64,000 nucleotides of DNA from Diatrype stigma (taxonomy: Eukaryota; Ascomycota; Sordariomycetes; Xylariales; Diatrypaceae), in the NCBI GenBank assembly GCA_022225965.2, contig JAKJXP020000008.1, positions 186,001-250,000 of the forward strand, in the 5' to 3' direction. The position numbers and the translations under genes were made by a program. Positions 24,246 to 36,113 of this stretch are shown here, piece after piece; within the stretch, counting starts at the first letter, position 1; each line of letters begins with the position of its first letter. A model generated the notes under the pieces. The model was not told the DNA's origin. It worked only from the letters and a program-made list of their open reading frames with translations, and did not search any database.

Positions 24246-24276
24246 CGTTGCAGCGGTGGCGTTGCGTAATACCCTG
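24246..24276 (-). repeat. Right terminal inverted repeat of hAT-like element
   Basis: Read on the minus strand from 24276 it starts CAGGGTATTACGCAACGC and matches the left end with about seven mismatches in 31. It keeps normal CA/TG dinucleotides. Confidence 0.6.
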
Positions 24277-24850
24277 GCATCATGTCAGATAGCCTTTTGC
24301 GGCATGACGTATAGGGACAAGTCCTGCAGCGGCATATTATAGATCGATGGCAATAGTAAATAAGGTGTACCCTTCGATATGAAGATCCTCTCTATATGGT
24401 GAACCATCTGATCGAGTCGCAGGTGCTCATGGAAAACCCGAAAGAAACCCAATGCGTGTTTTAAAGCTCTACATAGTATATATAATCGTCCTTCAAAATT
24501 AAACATTGAGGAACTATAAGTTCGCATAAAATTTCCGGTCAATATGATGAATGTCGGTCCCGAAATGAAGGACGTGGCCTTTTTATAGAAAATACTGCCC
24601 CTTTGTGATTGGGTAGTACGACTGATAAAAGGGTGGTATTACGAGGGGCTGTCTTTTGATACTGACGATGACGTGTTACCACCTTTATTGAATTCTTACT
24701 AATCCGTAGCCTTCCCTGTTGCCTTTACCTTCTTACTTCAACTCAAGGCTATATTAACTGGCCAGCCGAGGAGATGACCGGATGCTGCAGTACTATACTC
24801 GACGTTTATTGAATTACAACTTTCAACGAAACGGCCTCATCACGATTGCT
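24277..24850. other. Upstream region of the rhodopsin-domain gene
   Basis: Ordinary-composition DNA between the hAT end and the ATG at 24851. An 85-codon minus-strand frame at 24285-24542 shows no known feature. CT-rich DNA just upstream (about 24700-24760) is a plausible promoter. Confidence 0.4.
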
Positions 24851-26241
24851 ATGGCCCTGCTTCCACGACAGTCGATAGAGTACCAAGAGGCTCACCCAGA
24901 GGAGGACCAGACCCGTAATCTCGGCGGCTTCTATATTGTGCTGGTTCTCATCAGCGCATCGTGCATGTTTCTACGCGTCTTCTCGCGCAGGATCACGCAG
25001 CTGGGTATCCAACGAGATGACTGGACTTTCCTTTTGGGCTCGGTACAGTTTCTGTAGAGATAGGGTGCCATGGCGATTAGTTATGATTGACTGACTGGTT
25101 ATCAGGCTCTGGCTGAAGGATCATTCATTGTTTCCTTGATATACGGTGAAACCACTTGCAGTAGACTGATTTACGAAGAGCATATTGGCTAACACCTGAA
25201 TAGCATTCGATGCTGGACTTGGTAAACATTGGGCACTCTTAACCCCTGACCAGATGATACTGTTCCCCAAGGTGCGTATTGATAATCCAGTCCAAGTTCA
25301 CCTTCTAACATAAAGATCAGCTCAACTACGCCTTCAACATCCTCAATCTTGCCTGTTATCCCATCATCAAAATCTCCATTCTGCTTCTCTACCTCCGGAT
25401 CTTCGTTACCAACCGTATTCACATGCTTTCCTGGGGTGGTATCATTTTCCTATCATGCATGTGTATCGCAAATACATTAGTGGCCATGTTCGCGTGCACG
25501 CCGGTACGGGGCTTCTTCGACTCCAGCGTCCCTGCAATGTGTATCGACGACGTCAAGTTCTATTGGTGCACAGCTATTCTGAACGTGGTGACGGATCTTT
25601 ATATCCTCATACTGCCAATTCCCGTCGTCTGGAAACTACAAACAACGCTCAAGAGAAAGATAGCCATTTCGCTGATCTTCACGATCGGTGGCCTGTGAGT
25701 ATGCTTGTATGCTTTTGTATGAGTATAGCCTGGCTGAGCCACCCTGATATCGTCCTCTAGCACTTTCGTCGTTAGCCTCGTCCGTATCGTCTACTATCTC
25801 GATTACTCCGCGACCGATCCATCCTATTCATTTCTTGGGACGGCGTATGCCACGCCCGCTGAGGTCTGCCTTGCCATTATTGTCTCCTCGGCGCCTACTT
25901 GGCGACCAGTTTGGACCTACAGCTTCAATATGGCCCATTCGCTCTTCAGCCGGTCTCGCGGTAGCCGTAACATGTTAAGTGTGGTTGAAGCTCACTCGCA
26001 TGCTAAATATGTCGTCCTCAGTGAACACCCGAAACACAAGGATCCGGGTGTCATTATGGGGGAATCGACGACTATACTGAGGGACTTGAGTGTGACGCAA
26101 ATCAATTCCGCAGACGAGGTAAACGATGATGCACTTGGACTGAGCAGACCATCGACTACTTCTGGAGCGGTACCTTTAGCAGCTCACTCCAGTAGCTGTA
26201 TTGAAGTTAGTCCAGAAAGGGTATCCTCTCAAGGTGCGTAA
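24851..26241 (+). CDS. Fungal rhodopsin-domain integral membrane protein
   Basis: Five exons (24851-25042, 25106-25145, 25204-25271, 25321-25694, 25761-26241) give 384 aa. It shows the layout of the fungal rhodopsin domain family (PF20684, related to Pth11-like receptors): helix 1 GGFYIVLVLISASCMFLRVF, then RDDWTFLLGS, the GLGKHWALLTPDQ loop, NYAFNILNLACYPIIKISIL, FFDSSVPAMCID and later helices such as VVTDLYILILPIPVVW. The variable tail (about 110 residues, Ser-rich, HAKYVVLSEHPKHKDPG) is likely cytoplasmic. The order of loop and helix motifs across the spliced exons confirms the four introns. Start at 24851 is the first ATG close to helix 1; 24782 in frame is also possible. No CFEM domain is present. 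Ligand and role are unknown; some relatives take part in surface sensing. Confidence 0.87.
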
Positions 26242-27287
26242 GATGTTAGGTAGGATTGAAAGAGGACCCTCGATTCCTGGGACTGGGGCAATTTGACGAG
26301 GAGTGTGCTGAAGGTCGAAAAATGAGACATGAGTCCACGTTCGCGACTATTATCCCCCATGACCCTTCACGGGATAGGGATAGGGAAAGAGTATATCTTG
26401 TATCTTGTTTCGTTGACAGCTCTGTACGCTGCAAGGGCCCTAGCAAGACGTGCTATGATGCCTCAATTGCCGTTTACTGTTAGTTTTCTTATGATATATG
26501 GGGGCGTAAAGCATTGGTCCGTTAGTAAGTGCTGTTGGCACCTCAGTTCCCAGGATATGGCTGCCAGGATAGTAATATTGTTTTAAGTATAGTACAGTGG
26601 CATGAACAAATTAGCTGTGCGCATATCCCCTCGTTCAGTGTCGCGATATAGGGGCTAATAGGGGAACCTGGATTACATAATCAGACGATCGGCACCTACA
26701 GGTTTGGCACACTTTATATGATATATATAGAGCTCTTCTGCTCCCTAGACTAGCGGTCGCCCTTTTCTTCTGTATGACAATAAATCTTCCCGACTCTACT
26801 CGTAGCTATAATCTTCTGAATGCGACACCTAGAAAATTAATATCAGTGTTGGGAAAGCACCGTCCCTGCATATATTATTGACTACCACTGTAACGTAAAA
26901 CATGCAAGTTGGTGGATAGTTGGATCCCTTGCAGACCAACACGGCCATATATATAGTATCATGGATGCATGCTAATACTTGGCTAATGTAACCATGTAGG
27001 TTCATATGCAGTGAAACGTTAGAGCAGCTGGGAACTATCTGTACGTACCTCCAAGACCTACATATGTACGCAGCTAGCTAGTGACCCCAAGTTCGTTATA
27101 ACGTACATTTGGTACAGTTGGTACAAGGGAACTTAGTATCACCTTATGTTAGAGTGTTAACTATCCATCTCGTACGGAAGATGGAGGGAGGGGTACGTAT
27201 TTCTTAAGTCTTCAACTACCAACTTCACTTTTTACACCTCAACCACACTCAGGATACCGAATTGGGATTCACAGGCTCACGATAATT
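26242..27287. other. Intergenic region, no gene seen
   Basis: AT-balanced DNA with frequent TATATA and GTACGT motifs between two plus-strand genes. Frames of up to 85 codons overlap the 3' UTR of the rhodopsin-domain gene and have no features. Confidence 0.45.
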
Positions 27288-28461
27288 ATGGTAAATCCAA
27301 AGGGCACGATCCTTGTGACAGGAGCAAGTGGCGGACTTGGCACCGCAGTCGTCCAGACCATTGTCGCAAAACCAGAGCTGGCGGCGGCTTACCACGGACT
27401 CTACACGGTACGAAGCGTAGCCACGGCGACTTCGCTCCAGTCCGCTCTGGCAGTTACAAACACTCATCCGCACTATATAGTGCAGCTTGATTTGTCAAAA
27501 CTGTCAAGCGTACGCGAGGCTGCTAGGGCTATTAACGCGAAGGTCTCTGCTGGGGAGATCCCCCGGATCCGTGCCTTGATTCTTAACGCAGGGTACCGGG
27601 ACACGCAAGGCCAGGCATTTACCGAGGATGGTTTGGATCTTGCTTTCGCAAGCAACTACCTAGGGCATTGGCTGCTCGCGATGTTGTTATTGCAAAGTAT
27701 GGATCGGGAATTGGGCAGGGTTGTTGTTGTCGGGGGCTGGGTACACGAGTAAGTCGCCTCGGATACATTCAAGTAATATGCCCTGAAAGGCAAACACTCA
27801 CCTGCCCGCCTGGAATAGTGCTCGTGATGAGACGAATAAGATAAACCATCCCTACGAAGAGGAACAGTGGAAGACAATCTTGGCCGATGCTAGCACCGAA
27901 TCCGTTGAGTCAATTGCGAAAGGCACGTGGAGTACGAGTCCCGACAATCCAGCCAAAGACCCCCGCCAACTTCCTGGGATCCGACGGTATGGGGCCTCAA
28001 AACTATGTATTGTCATGATGATGTGAGTACCTCGTTTGCTTGGAGAGAGCCAACCTATGACTATCTAACATGCTTGAATTGCCTCATAGTCCTGAGCTTC
28101 AACGTCGACTCTTGATCATCTCGGTGTTGACCCCGGAATGATGCCGACTAAAATCACGACAGGAACCCCTGTTCGGCTCGTACAACTTGTAATCTTTGTC
28201 GTGACACAGATTGTGAGTCGGATTTGGCCCAATGGCATGATCCGCTCGCCACGCAAATCAGCTGGTGACGTCCTCTCAGCTGCTGTGGCGACCAACTTCC
28301 CTATGAGTGAGCGCCCTAAGGGGTTATATCTCAACGGGGCAGAGCCTAAGGAAATCAGCGCTGAGGCGAAGGACCCGGAAAAGAGAGCTAGTGTGTGGAA
28401 GGCAAGCGTACGCTACGCTGGGCTTAAGGAGGGAGAAAGTTGCCTAGCTGACTGGGCGTGA
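27288..28461 (+). pseudogene. Short-chain dehydrogenase/reductase, apparently frameshifted
   Basis: Proposed exons are 27288-27748, 27819-28022 and 28090-28461. Exon 1 has the cofactor motif TGASGGLG (residues 11-18), NAG in LILNAGYRD and SNYLGHWLL. Exon 2 has the catalytic YGASK. Exon 3 opens with PELQRRL, then LLIISVLTPE and a stop (28139-28141), whereas the expected continuation GVDPGMMPTKI is found one frame away at about 28126. Other donor and acceptor choices do not repair the frame without losing ELQRRL. The likely cause is a small deletion beside GTGTTG. Family members are NAD(P)H-dependent oxidoreductases; the substrate is unknown. It may be a recent pseudogene, an assembly error, or have a truncated product of about 230 aa. 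Confidence 0.72.
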
Positions 28462-30725
28462 TGGAATACGTTGCCCCATGGAAGCTTTTCGATGAGCCAT
28501 AGATCAAACTGGTGCTAGATCTATCTCCCTAGCTAGAAACGCACCATGATGTCTGCTTTGATGTGTAGTTCGTCTACAAAGTAAAGTATTACTCTATCTA
28601 CACACTCCGATCTAGAACATCAACACCTACTCTACTCTGTACGTGATAGACTCCGGTTGTCAAGTCCTGCATTGACCATATTCTCGTGCTAGCGGCTTTA
28701 TATGTTGAACTTAGTATAACTTCCATGGGCATTTGTATGAGGGGTCGACGACGAGTTGTATATTCCAAACGGCGCAATATGTGGGATCGTGCATAGACAT
28801 GGCCAATGTAGGACTTGGCGACTGGAGTATACTACGTAAGGGGTAAAGTAGGCGTTGAAGTTCTAAATAGGAGTGAGTACAAAGCCGTTAGCGAGATTAT
28901 GGCAGCAGTGTTACGTGAAAAATACAGGGCTCCTTATCTGGCATTTTCACACGGGAACTGCAGCCAACGCTCACATGCTGTTAGCTGCAGGCATACAAAG
29001 CTACAGGTCGTGTTGGAATGCAGCCGCCACCATACCAATATGCCCTCTACCCCCTCAACGGATATATCTCTTTGTTACAGGTACCGCACTCGTGATGATA
29101 CAAAAGTCTAGATGGGTTTGTTGGTAAGACATGCATACGATGGCACTGCGTCAATTTCGTAGCCTACATCAATACTTAATTCATTCGCCTTTACCTTCCT
29201 AGTTGGTGCATTCTTGTGAGTTGGTTGTCGATGCTGGGAGAAGAGCAGGTGACACATAGTAAATATAGCCCCCGTGCATTGTATTGATCTTGAGCATGGG
29301 GCCAGCTACCTGTAGCCAACAAGAATTGCCCACAATCTTTCGGTCAGAGGAAACCACATAAGAAGGCTGCAAGTGTGCCAGCAAGTTGTGCCTCGATACA
29401 ATATGCAGCCTACATAATCTCCTGTCTCGAATATTAGCCCGCAGACATGGAGATTATGTATCTCAAAGTAACTGATGTCCAGAACGATCATTCGCTGCAA
29501 CCTTCAAGATCTGATCCATCGAGCTTGCTTAGATGGACAGGAGTACCAAACGGTCTCATTGGGGCGTGGCTTTTGGTACAAGCTTTGAATTGTACTTTTG
29601 TTTCATCTTGACTTGCTTCAGTTTTCCTGCATCAGCTTCAATAGTCGAGCCCTCGAAGCTATTCCTCAACTGATCAAGATGGATAGGCTTCCCGCCATCT
29701 CTCCTCCTACTCTACTATTCATCCTACTCCTAAGTGCCATCGTTGTCAGCTGACAGGATTTAAGCAAGCCCAACGAACCCCCTCGGCTCAGTGAGACGAC
29801 CTCCTTTGTGTCTAATGCGTGGCATCCACAGACTGGACTGTGATTGAGATTGTGTCGATTGAGGTGTGGCTACCGCAGAAAAGCTGTCAAATCGAGTCTC
29901 CTGATACAGTGCTCGTTTGCCGCGCAATAGCAACGTTGGGTCGCCGCCCCCTGAGAAGCGCACCTGGCACGCCATACACCGCATAAACGAGGACGGCCTA
30001 CTGATGCCCACTCTTTGGATGTCTTCTCAAGATCCTATTAGGCCGTCCTTGATGAATGACTCTCAATGTCCCCTATTGAGGGATGGTTAGAGGACGTGTA
30101 AATCTTCTTTTTCCTTAGACAAAACGTGCCGGTCGCTGCAACGCGAAGAAACGCTGGCAGTTGGTATGGGAGAGTGGCCAAATAGACGTCGTGCTAGCTA
30201 GGGACCAGCTCTAAGCCATGTGTTTCGAGTGGTATGAAATTGGCGATCAAGAATACCACTGGGATGACTTTGGAAGCCAACAAGATGTAGAATGGGAGCT
30301 CTTCTTTGGGTCAGGAATGTCTAGGGGTCATGCACGGTGGATGAAGACTTTCGATCTTTCTGGCCGAACCACGGGAGGCATTCTTGCCTTATTCCTATGC
30401 GGGTGGGTTCATAACTGCCTATTCATTGGAGTGCAGACTTCACGCCAACACGATTCCTATCGGCAGCTGGATTTTGATGGAAATTACTAGAGATCCCCGA
30501 AGACTTATGAAGTTGTCTTATCCCTGTTGTATAACATGCGGCATGTTGGTAGTTATCAGGCAACCATGGCAGGGCTTCCATTTTCATTAGGCAACCGTGG
30601 CACCATGTTATAAGTATCTAGTATCGGCCATGTCCAAATATGTGCAACCTAACAACTATCCTGAACTATATCTTGAGCTCTATCCTGAGATCTCCAGGTT
30701 ATCGTTAATATCCTGCACTTCTGTC
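28462..30725. other. Long intergenic region, no gene supported
   Basis: About 2.3 kb without a supported gene. Several frames of 60-98 codons exist on both strands (for example 28815-29111 and 30218-30490), but none shows a domain, splice logic or biased composition. It could hold a non-coding RNA or diverged gene remnants. Confidence 0.4.
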
Positions 30726-32462
30726 ATGACGTCCACTACTTGGAACCTCCCGAAGGTCTCCGCGGGTATCAGTGTATCAGACCCTGTCGTGGTGGTATTC
30801 CTAACCCCGGTCAGCCCCGCAGAGCGCGACGCCCTGTTCGCGGACATCAACAACCCAGAAGACGAAGCATCGTGGCCCGACCGACCGCCCGTGGCGCATT
30901 CGAGAAGCCTCGCCCATATCCCCTGGATGCGGAACTTCACGCCGACCACTGCGCAGACTGTGTACGATATCCTGAGGGTTTCGGGCACCGGAGATGTTAT
31001 CTTTGTTGACGAGCAGACGATGCGCGAGCGCGCTGCTGGAGCGCTGGGCAGCGTCGTAGTTGCCAACTCAGATGGGGGAATGGGAGGCGCTGCTGCTGCT
31101 GCTGCGCAAAAAGGTCCGACGGAGCAGGGCGTGGTCCCCTGTGCTGCAAGGGTCGGCATCAGGCGCGCGAAGGCGATCATATCGAGCGTGCTGGATTCGA
31201 AGCAACCCCCCCAGAGCAGACGGACCGCGACGGCGGGTTCAGCGAGCCCGCAAGATGACTCGCGCGAGACCAAAAGCCTACGAGACGTCATGCCAGATTA
31301 TGAAGCTTGTAAGCTTGACCTCTCCGGCCCGCAGGCTGTTCGCGCACAGGACAGAGAGAGCCGGCCGGAGGACGAAGCCGGGCGACCTGTCTTTAGCGAG
31401 GAGTCGGAATACGTCTACATTCCTCCGGCTCACTTACCAGTCGACCTGGGATTAACTTACGAAGAGCCGACATTGGTGTCGCTCGTGCACCTTGAAGACT
31501 CTGAGATGGACCAGCTGAGGAGCTCTATCTTGGAGGGGGTTGCACGTACACGTCATGTGCATGGAGAATCATCCCTCCCTGAACATGTCCGCATTTTCAA
31601 CTGGCCGTCGGATCGCGAGCCGGGGACCTGGAGTGAGATGCACCGCATCTTTTCAGCGATACGACCGCCAATCTGGGAGGGTCACGGCCGCAACAGCGAC
31701 GCGTCTGCCCTGTTCGTAGACAACCCCGAGCATGACGACACCAACCCGGGAGAGGTCCAGGTTCTCTTAGTCCATCAGACTCGCTGCCCTGACAGCCAGC
31801 TCCCAGACACGAACCTGCAGGTGGCCAAGTTGAATAAGATCGAGTTCACCCTGGACACCTGGCACGCTATGTTCAACCTACCTGACCCGAGCGCATATGG
31901 CCCGCGTTTTAGTACAAATTATGTATCTTGCATGCGGTACCTACCGGACCCAGATCGCCTCGTTGTATCCGGTGACGAGGCAATTCAATGCAATGTGTTT
32001 ATACTCTGCCCAGTTTCCGAGGCCGGGACGCATCAGATCAGAGGACAGCTAGGGCGATACCATGAAGTACAGCTCTGGGACGTTTCGCACTTGGTTACGA
32101 CGGCAGACTTGGGAGGCTTCATCAAGCTTCTGGAATCCGCTGAATTTCGCAGATACAACGACCCCTTGTCTTATTTCGTCGCTATGGACCAAACTACCTT
32201 GGATAGCCTGGACAGCTGCATCATTGCCGAGAGGGCGACGAACTACTATGTGGATGAGCATGGTAGGGACATTGGGGCGGACGATCTTGGCTACGGCTGG
32301 GGTAGGGTTGATTATGAATTAGCTTTGGACATGTGGGTTAATTATAGCTGTGCCAATATGAGCTTGAAGGAGGACCTCGAGGATCGTATCCAATACGTCT
32401 ATTGGAGCCATATCTCGGAAGATGAAGTTCGCAGGTACAGGATAGAAAGGGAGGAAGGATAG
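30726..32462 (+). CDS. Orphan protein with two related halves
   Basis: A single-exon frame gives 578 aa from the ATG at 30726 (MTSTTWNLPKV); an in-frame ATG at 30597 would add 43 residues with unlike composition. The family is not recognised. The N-terminal half contains a beta/alpha-like block (VVVVFLTPVSP; VYDILRVSGTGDVIFVDEQT), then an Ala/Gln/Arg-rich linker (about residues 115-200). The C-terminal part has a similar pattern: MHRIFSAIRPPIWEGHG with SALFVDNPEHDDTNP and VQVLLVHQ, followed by a conserved-looking region ending in GYGWGRVDYELALDMWV. The repeated layout of a helix, then an FVD(E/N) strand and a VVV/VLLV strand suggests two diverged copies of one fold. I can only suggest, weakly, a relation to fungal domains of unknown function such as DUF6924. 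There is no signal peptide, so it is likely cytosolic. Confidence 0.65.
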   Translation: MTSTTWNLPKVSAGISVSDPVVVVFLTPVSPAERDALFADINNPEDEASWPDRPPVAHSRSLAHIPWMRNFTPTTAQTVYDILRVSGTGDVIFVDEQTMRERAAGALGSVVVANSDGGMGGAAAAAAQKGPTEQGVVPCAARVGIRRAKAIISSVLDSKQPPQSRRTATAGSASPQDDSRETKSLRDVMPDYEACKLDLSGPQAVRAQDRESRPEDEAGRPVFSEESEYVYIPPAHLPVDLGLTYEEPTLVSLVHLEDSEMDQLRSSILEGVARTRHVHGESSLPEHVRIFNWPSDREPGTWSEMHRIFSAIRPPIWEGHGRNSDASALFVDNPEHDDTNPGEVQVLLVHQTRCPDSQLPDTNLQVAKLNKIEFTLDTWHAMFNLPDPSAYGPRFSTNYVSCMRYLPDPDRLVVSGDEAIQCNVFILCPVSEAGTHQIRGQLGRYHEVQLWDVSHLVTTADLGGFIKLLESAEFRRYNDPLSYFVAMDQTTLDSLDSCIIAERATNYYVDEHGRDIGADDLGYGWGRVDYELALDMWVNYSCANMSLKEDLEDRIQYVYWSHISEDEVRRYRIEREEG

Positions 32463-33474
32463 TCGGGTCTTCTGAAAGTAGTGAGCGAGTCTCTAACCTG
32501 AAGAGCAGCAGCCTAGTCTTTACCCCCTGTCCAAAAGGCAGCGGAGTTGGCTGCACTGACGCCATACGGTTGCCAATCAGGGAGCCCGAGAAGAAAGGTG
32601 AATTGATATTGTCTTTCGTACTGTACTCAGGACTTAATACGTGACCATAGTGCGGCATTTACCAAAGAGGCCGCGTTGACGTACGCAAAGGCACTCCAAG
32701 TGAAGGTGAACTGACTAGGCAAGATCATGAGGCCATCGAGCGAGGAGTCTGGAGACGTCGTGTGTGTGTTAGTGCCGTGTGCCGCCGCACAGGAGTACCG
32801 CCAGTACCGCAACGCAAGGTTCACATCGGTCTAGGTCAGACGACATGAGGAAGGACGCAAACAGTGTTACTCCAGATGTGAGTAATCCCGGGCGCTTCCG
32901 GCTGACAGGACGTAAGCTGGGCAAGGCGAGAGAGGCCGTTTTGTATAAGCATAGACCTATCAGGAGCAGGATTCTGATTTCCACCAGTGCTAACAAAGAG
33001 TCAAAATAGAACGCGTGTGATTGGTCAGAAGATGCTAGGGGTAGGTAACAAGGGGGTGGCAAGAAAGCAGGGAATGTTGTTATAGGCTTGGTAATTCCCC
33101 TAACTACGATACGTAGTCAAATGTGGTGAATGAATACGAAGGGCAAAATACCCCCAACCTGAAGATACTGGTGTCTAGCTAAGATTCATTCGATCGCCGA
33201 GGTGATAACTTCTATAATGCAATTTAGCAGGGACATGAAAAGGGGTGGGTGATTAGTTTGATCTTATGTTCAGGTTCTCGCTCATTAAGTATCTAAAAGG
33301 AGGTCTACAAAGTAATAAGTTCTAATGCAAGTATTAGCAAGAAATAGAACAAGCCAAGCTACCTTTTCCTCGGGATCTCCCCAGGGAAAATCAATACTGC
33401 TAGCGAAGCCTTCCACGTAAAGTGATATGCCTCCATCTCAATTCACGTCCCCAGTCGTTCAATCATTCATTCAC
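32463..33474. other. Intergenic region, no gene seen
   Basis: This lies between the orphan's stop and the catalase stop. Frames of 65-106 codons exist but lack support. The AT-rich part nearest the catalase end (33100-33420) is likely its 3' UTR and terminator region. Confidence 0.4.
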
Positions 33475-36113
33475 TCATTCATCCACCGGAAACCGGCCCG
33501 TAAACTTAAAGACCTTCAGGCCGTCCTCGACACCAGAAACAACATCATCAACACTAGCGCCGACGTAGACGCCCTCGGCGCCGGCCTCGTAGCCCGCCGC
33601 AGTCAAGACGGCACCGGGGCTATCGCTTCCGAAGAAGGCCACCGGCTTGCCATACAGGAATGCCGCGCTGGCGATGTGCAGCGGCCGCGCCGCCGGGTAC
33701 AGCGTCGAGACGGACGTCAGCGCGAACAGGCCCGCGTCGGCGGCCTGCGATGTAATGACGACGGCGTCGAAGTCGGTCGCGTCCGCCGCCGAGTAGGTGC
33801 GGTCGACGCCGTCGGCGAGTTTCTCGGCCACAACGGTGACGACAAGCCCGTCGGCTGTGAATCGTTCCTTTAGGCTGGCTGCCTGCGCGAGGGACGCCGT
33901 GCCGGTGCCGTTGCCGCCCGTCGTCGACGCCAGGATGCCGACCTTGAGTGTCGCGACGGTCGGTAGCGTGGCGTTGGTAATGGAGATGCCCGCGGTTGTG
34001 TTGTCATGGTAGTAGGTAGGGTCGGGCGCGGGCGCGTCGAGGCCCAGGGCGTCGGCGACGCGCGTGGCCACGTCGTTGCTGATGCGATTGAGCTGCGTCA
34101 ACACGTTCTGCTTCACGGGGCCGGACGTCAGGTGGCTGACCTCGAACCGGATCGCGTTGATGAGGAACTGCTGCTCGATGGCCGTCAGCGAGTTGTAGAA
34201 CAGCCGCGGCTGCGACCAGTGGTCGTCGAAGGTCGACGACAGGCCCCGCACGAGGTTGCCCGTCGTCCCGCGCGACGGCGTCGTGAAGAACCCGCGCCCT
34301 TGGTCCTTGGTGGCCTGCTGAGGGTATCCGCCGTTGAGCGTGTTGGGCGAGTCTGATTGGTGGAAGCAGAAATTAGTCAGTTGATTCGGTGGCCACTTTG
34401 ACGAGATCTTCTCCGTAGGTTTCACATGAACATGGTGACGGGGCAACGACCTGCTCAGAAAGACTTACATGGGTATTTGTTCTCGTGAACGAAGTTCTGG
34501 CCTGCCCCATCACGGTTGTTGTTGTGGATAGGGACAACCGGTCTGTTGATGGGAAGCTGCTCGAAGTTAGGACCACCATGTCGGTTAATCTGCGTATCGA
34601 GGTAAGAGAAGATCCGGCCCTGCAGCAGCGGGTCTTCGGTAAAGTCGACGCCTCGAACGATGTGGCCAGGTTGGAACTGCATAATCGTTAGATCTTCTTC
34701 CTGCATACTAGACGTATCTCCACCAGCAGCTACAGAGCTGAGTCAGCTTACCATGATCTGCTCTGTCTCAGCGAAGTAATTTGTCGGGTTGCGGTCGAGC
34801 TTCATGACGCCAAGCTTCTGTAGAGGCGCTAGTTCCTCGGGAATAATCTTCGTGGGATCTAGCAGGTCGAATCCGAAGGCGAGGGCCTTGTCCTCATCCA
34901 CGAGTTGTACGGCCAGCTCCCACTCTGGGCCGTTTCCTGATTCGATGGCGTCGAACAGATCGCCCCGGTGGAAATCCGCGTTCTTCCCGGCAAGCGTTTG
35001 AGCCTCTTCCCACACCAGGCTGGCCTTCCCCTGCTTTGTCTTCCAGTGCCATTTGACAAACTTGGACTTGCCGTCATCGGTGACTAGGCGGAAAGTGTGA
35101 ACACCGAAACCATCCTACTCTGCTGTTAGTAACACGACTTGAAAGTGTCACTGGCTTCGAAGAAACTGACCATGTGTCTGTAGCTTCGGGGGATGCCGAA
35201 TCCTGCCATAGCCCAGAACAGAGTATGTAAAGTGCTTGGTTGTGACGAAAAGAAGTCCCATGCCGAATCATGAGCAGTCGCTGCTTGCGGGATCTCGTTA
35301 TCAGGGCTTGGCTTCACCGAGTGGATAAGATCCGGAAACCGGATAGCATCCTGAATGAAGAAAACTGGGATATTGTTTCCAACGATATCTTAAGTATGTT
35401 AGTAATGAAACCTGCATCCATCACAGTGCAACAGAAGCATACCAAAGTTCCCTTCATCTGTGTAGCTAAGGGGTTGGTCAGTAATGTATGCGAAGATTGT
35501 GATTGGAAGGGTCTTACAATCTGGTGGCAAAGCCGTGGACATCACGGGCAGTGTCAGCACTGCCGCGAGATCCAGCTACGGTAGAGAATCGCACAAAAGT
35601 TGGCGTTTGCTTGCCGGCACTGCTGAGGAACGAGGCAGCGGTGATGTTGCTCCAGTCACCATAGCTGGTAAACGTGCCGTGCGCTCCAGCACCTCGGGCG
35701 TGGACTGCGCGCTCAGGTACCTATGGTATACTTAATTAGCGGACTTGGTTGTAAGAAATCAATCACATACAGCCGAGATGTATGAACACGCCGGGTGTCT
35801 TCACACATTCTGCTGAAGCAGTTCTGTCTCAACATACCCTCTCGTGATCAAAGTGTGTGATCTTTTGTCTGAAGATAAAGTCTTCGAGTAGAGTTGGCCC
35901 CCTTGAACCAGCTCTCAAGCTGTCCTGCTCCGCAATTTGTCCACCCACGTCGTCGGTGAAATAGCCGTTGCTGTCATCGACCTTATATGAAGCAAGGATA
36001 TCCTCTCCTCCGTCTTGTCGGGCGTGGAGAGCACCCGGATCGGCGAATGGGCAGGCCGCAGAGGCAAGGCCCAGGAGCCCCAACAGGGCTACTGAAGTGA
36101 GAGAGCGACTCAT
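33475..36113 (-). CDS. Secreted large-subunit catalase
   Basis: Seven exons on the minus strand (36113-35838, 35720-35518, 35465-35443, 35388-35171, 35114-34752, 34676-34469, 34352-33475) give 722 aa, typical of large-subunit clade-2 catalases. A signal peptide (ending GLASA) is followed by a short pro-region with HARQ. Heme-pocket motifs are all present: [17 protein letters not shown] with the distal His, [13 protein letters not shown] with the Asn, and [14 protein letters not shown] with the proximal Tyr. The last exon codes for the C-terminal flavodoxin-like domain (about residues 540-722, starting near TLKVGILAS). The 23-nt third exon (FYTDEGNF) is very small but needed to keep the conserved sequence. 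These enzymes break down H2O2 outside the cell and in the wall. Upstream of the start is AT-rich DNA without clear sites. Confidence 0.95.

Larger units (their letters stand above)
8944..24276 (-). mobile_element. hAT-like DNA transposon, interrupted by copia array
   Basis: The outer ends are imperfect inverted repeats: CAGGGTGTCACGTAACGC at 8944 on the plus strand and CAGGGTATTACGCAACGC reading inward from 24276 on the minus strand (about 24 of 31 positions match). Subterminal copies of TTGCAAT/GCGTAA-type motifs are frequent at both ends, as in hAT elements. The inner right part (21322-24276) encodes a RIP-mutated hAT transposase on the minus strand. Removing the copia array would leave about 3.1 kb, a normal hAT size. 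The 8-bp flanks (8936-8943 and 24277-24284) do not match, so no target duplication is visible, and the two ends may come from different copies or follow a rearrangement. Confidence 0.6.

Noticed and set aside
8936..24284. 8-bp target duplication of the hAT-like element
   Set aside because: AGTAGGGT on the left and GCATCATG on the right do not match, so no duplication is claimed.
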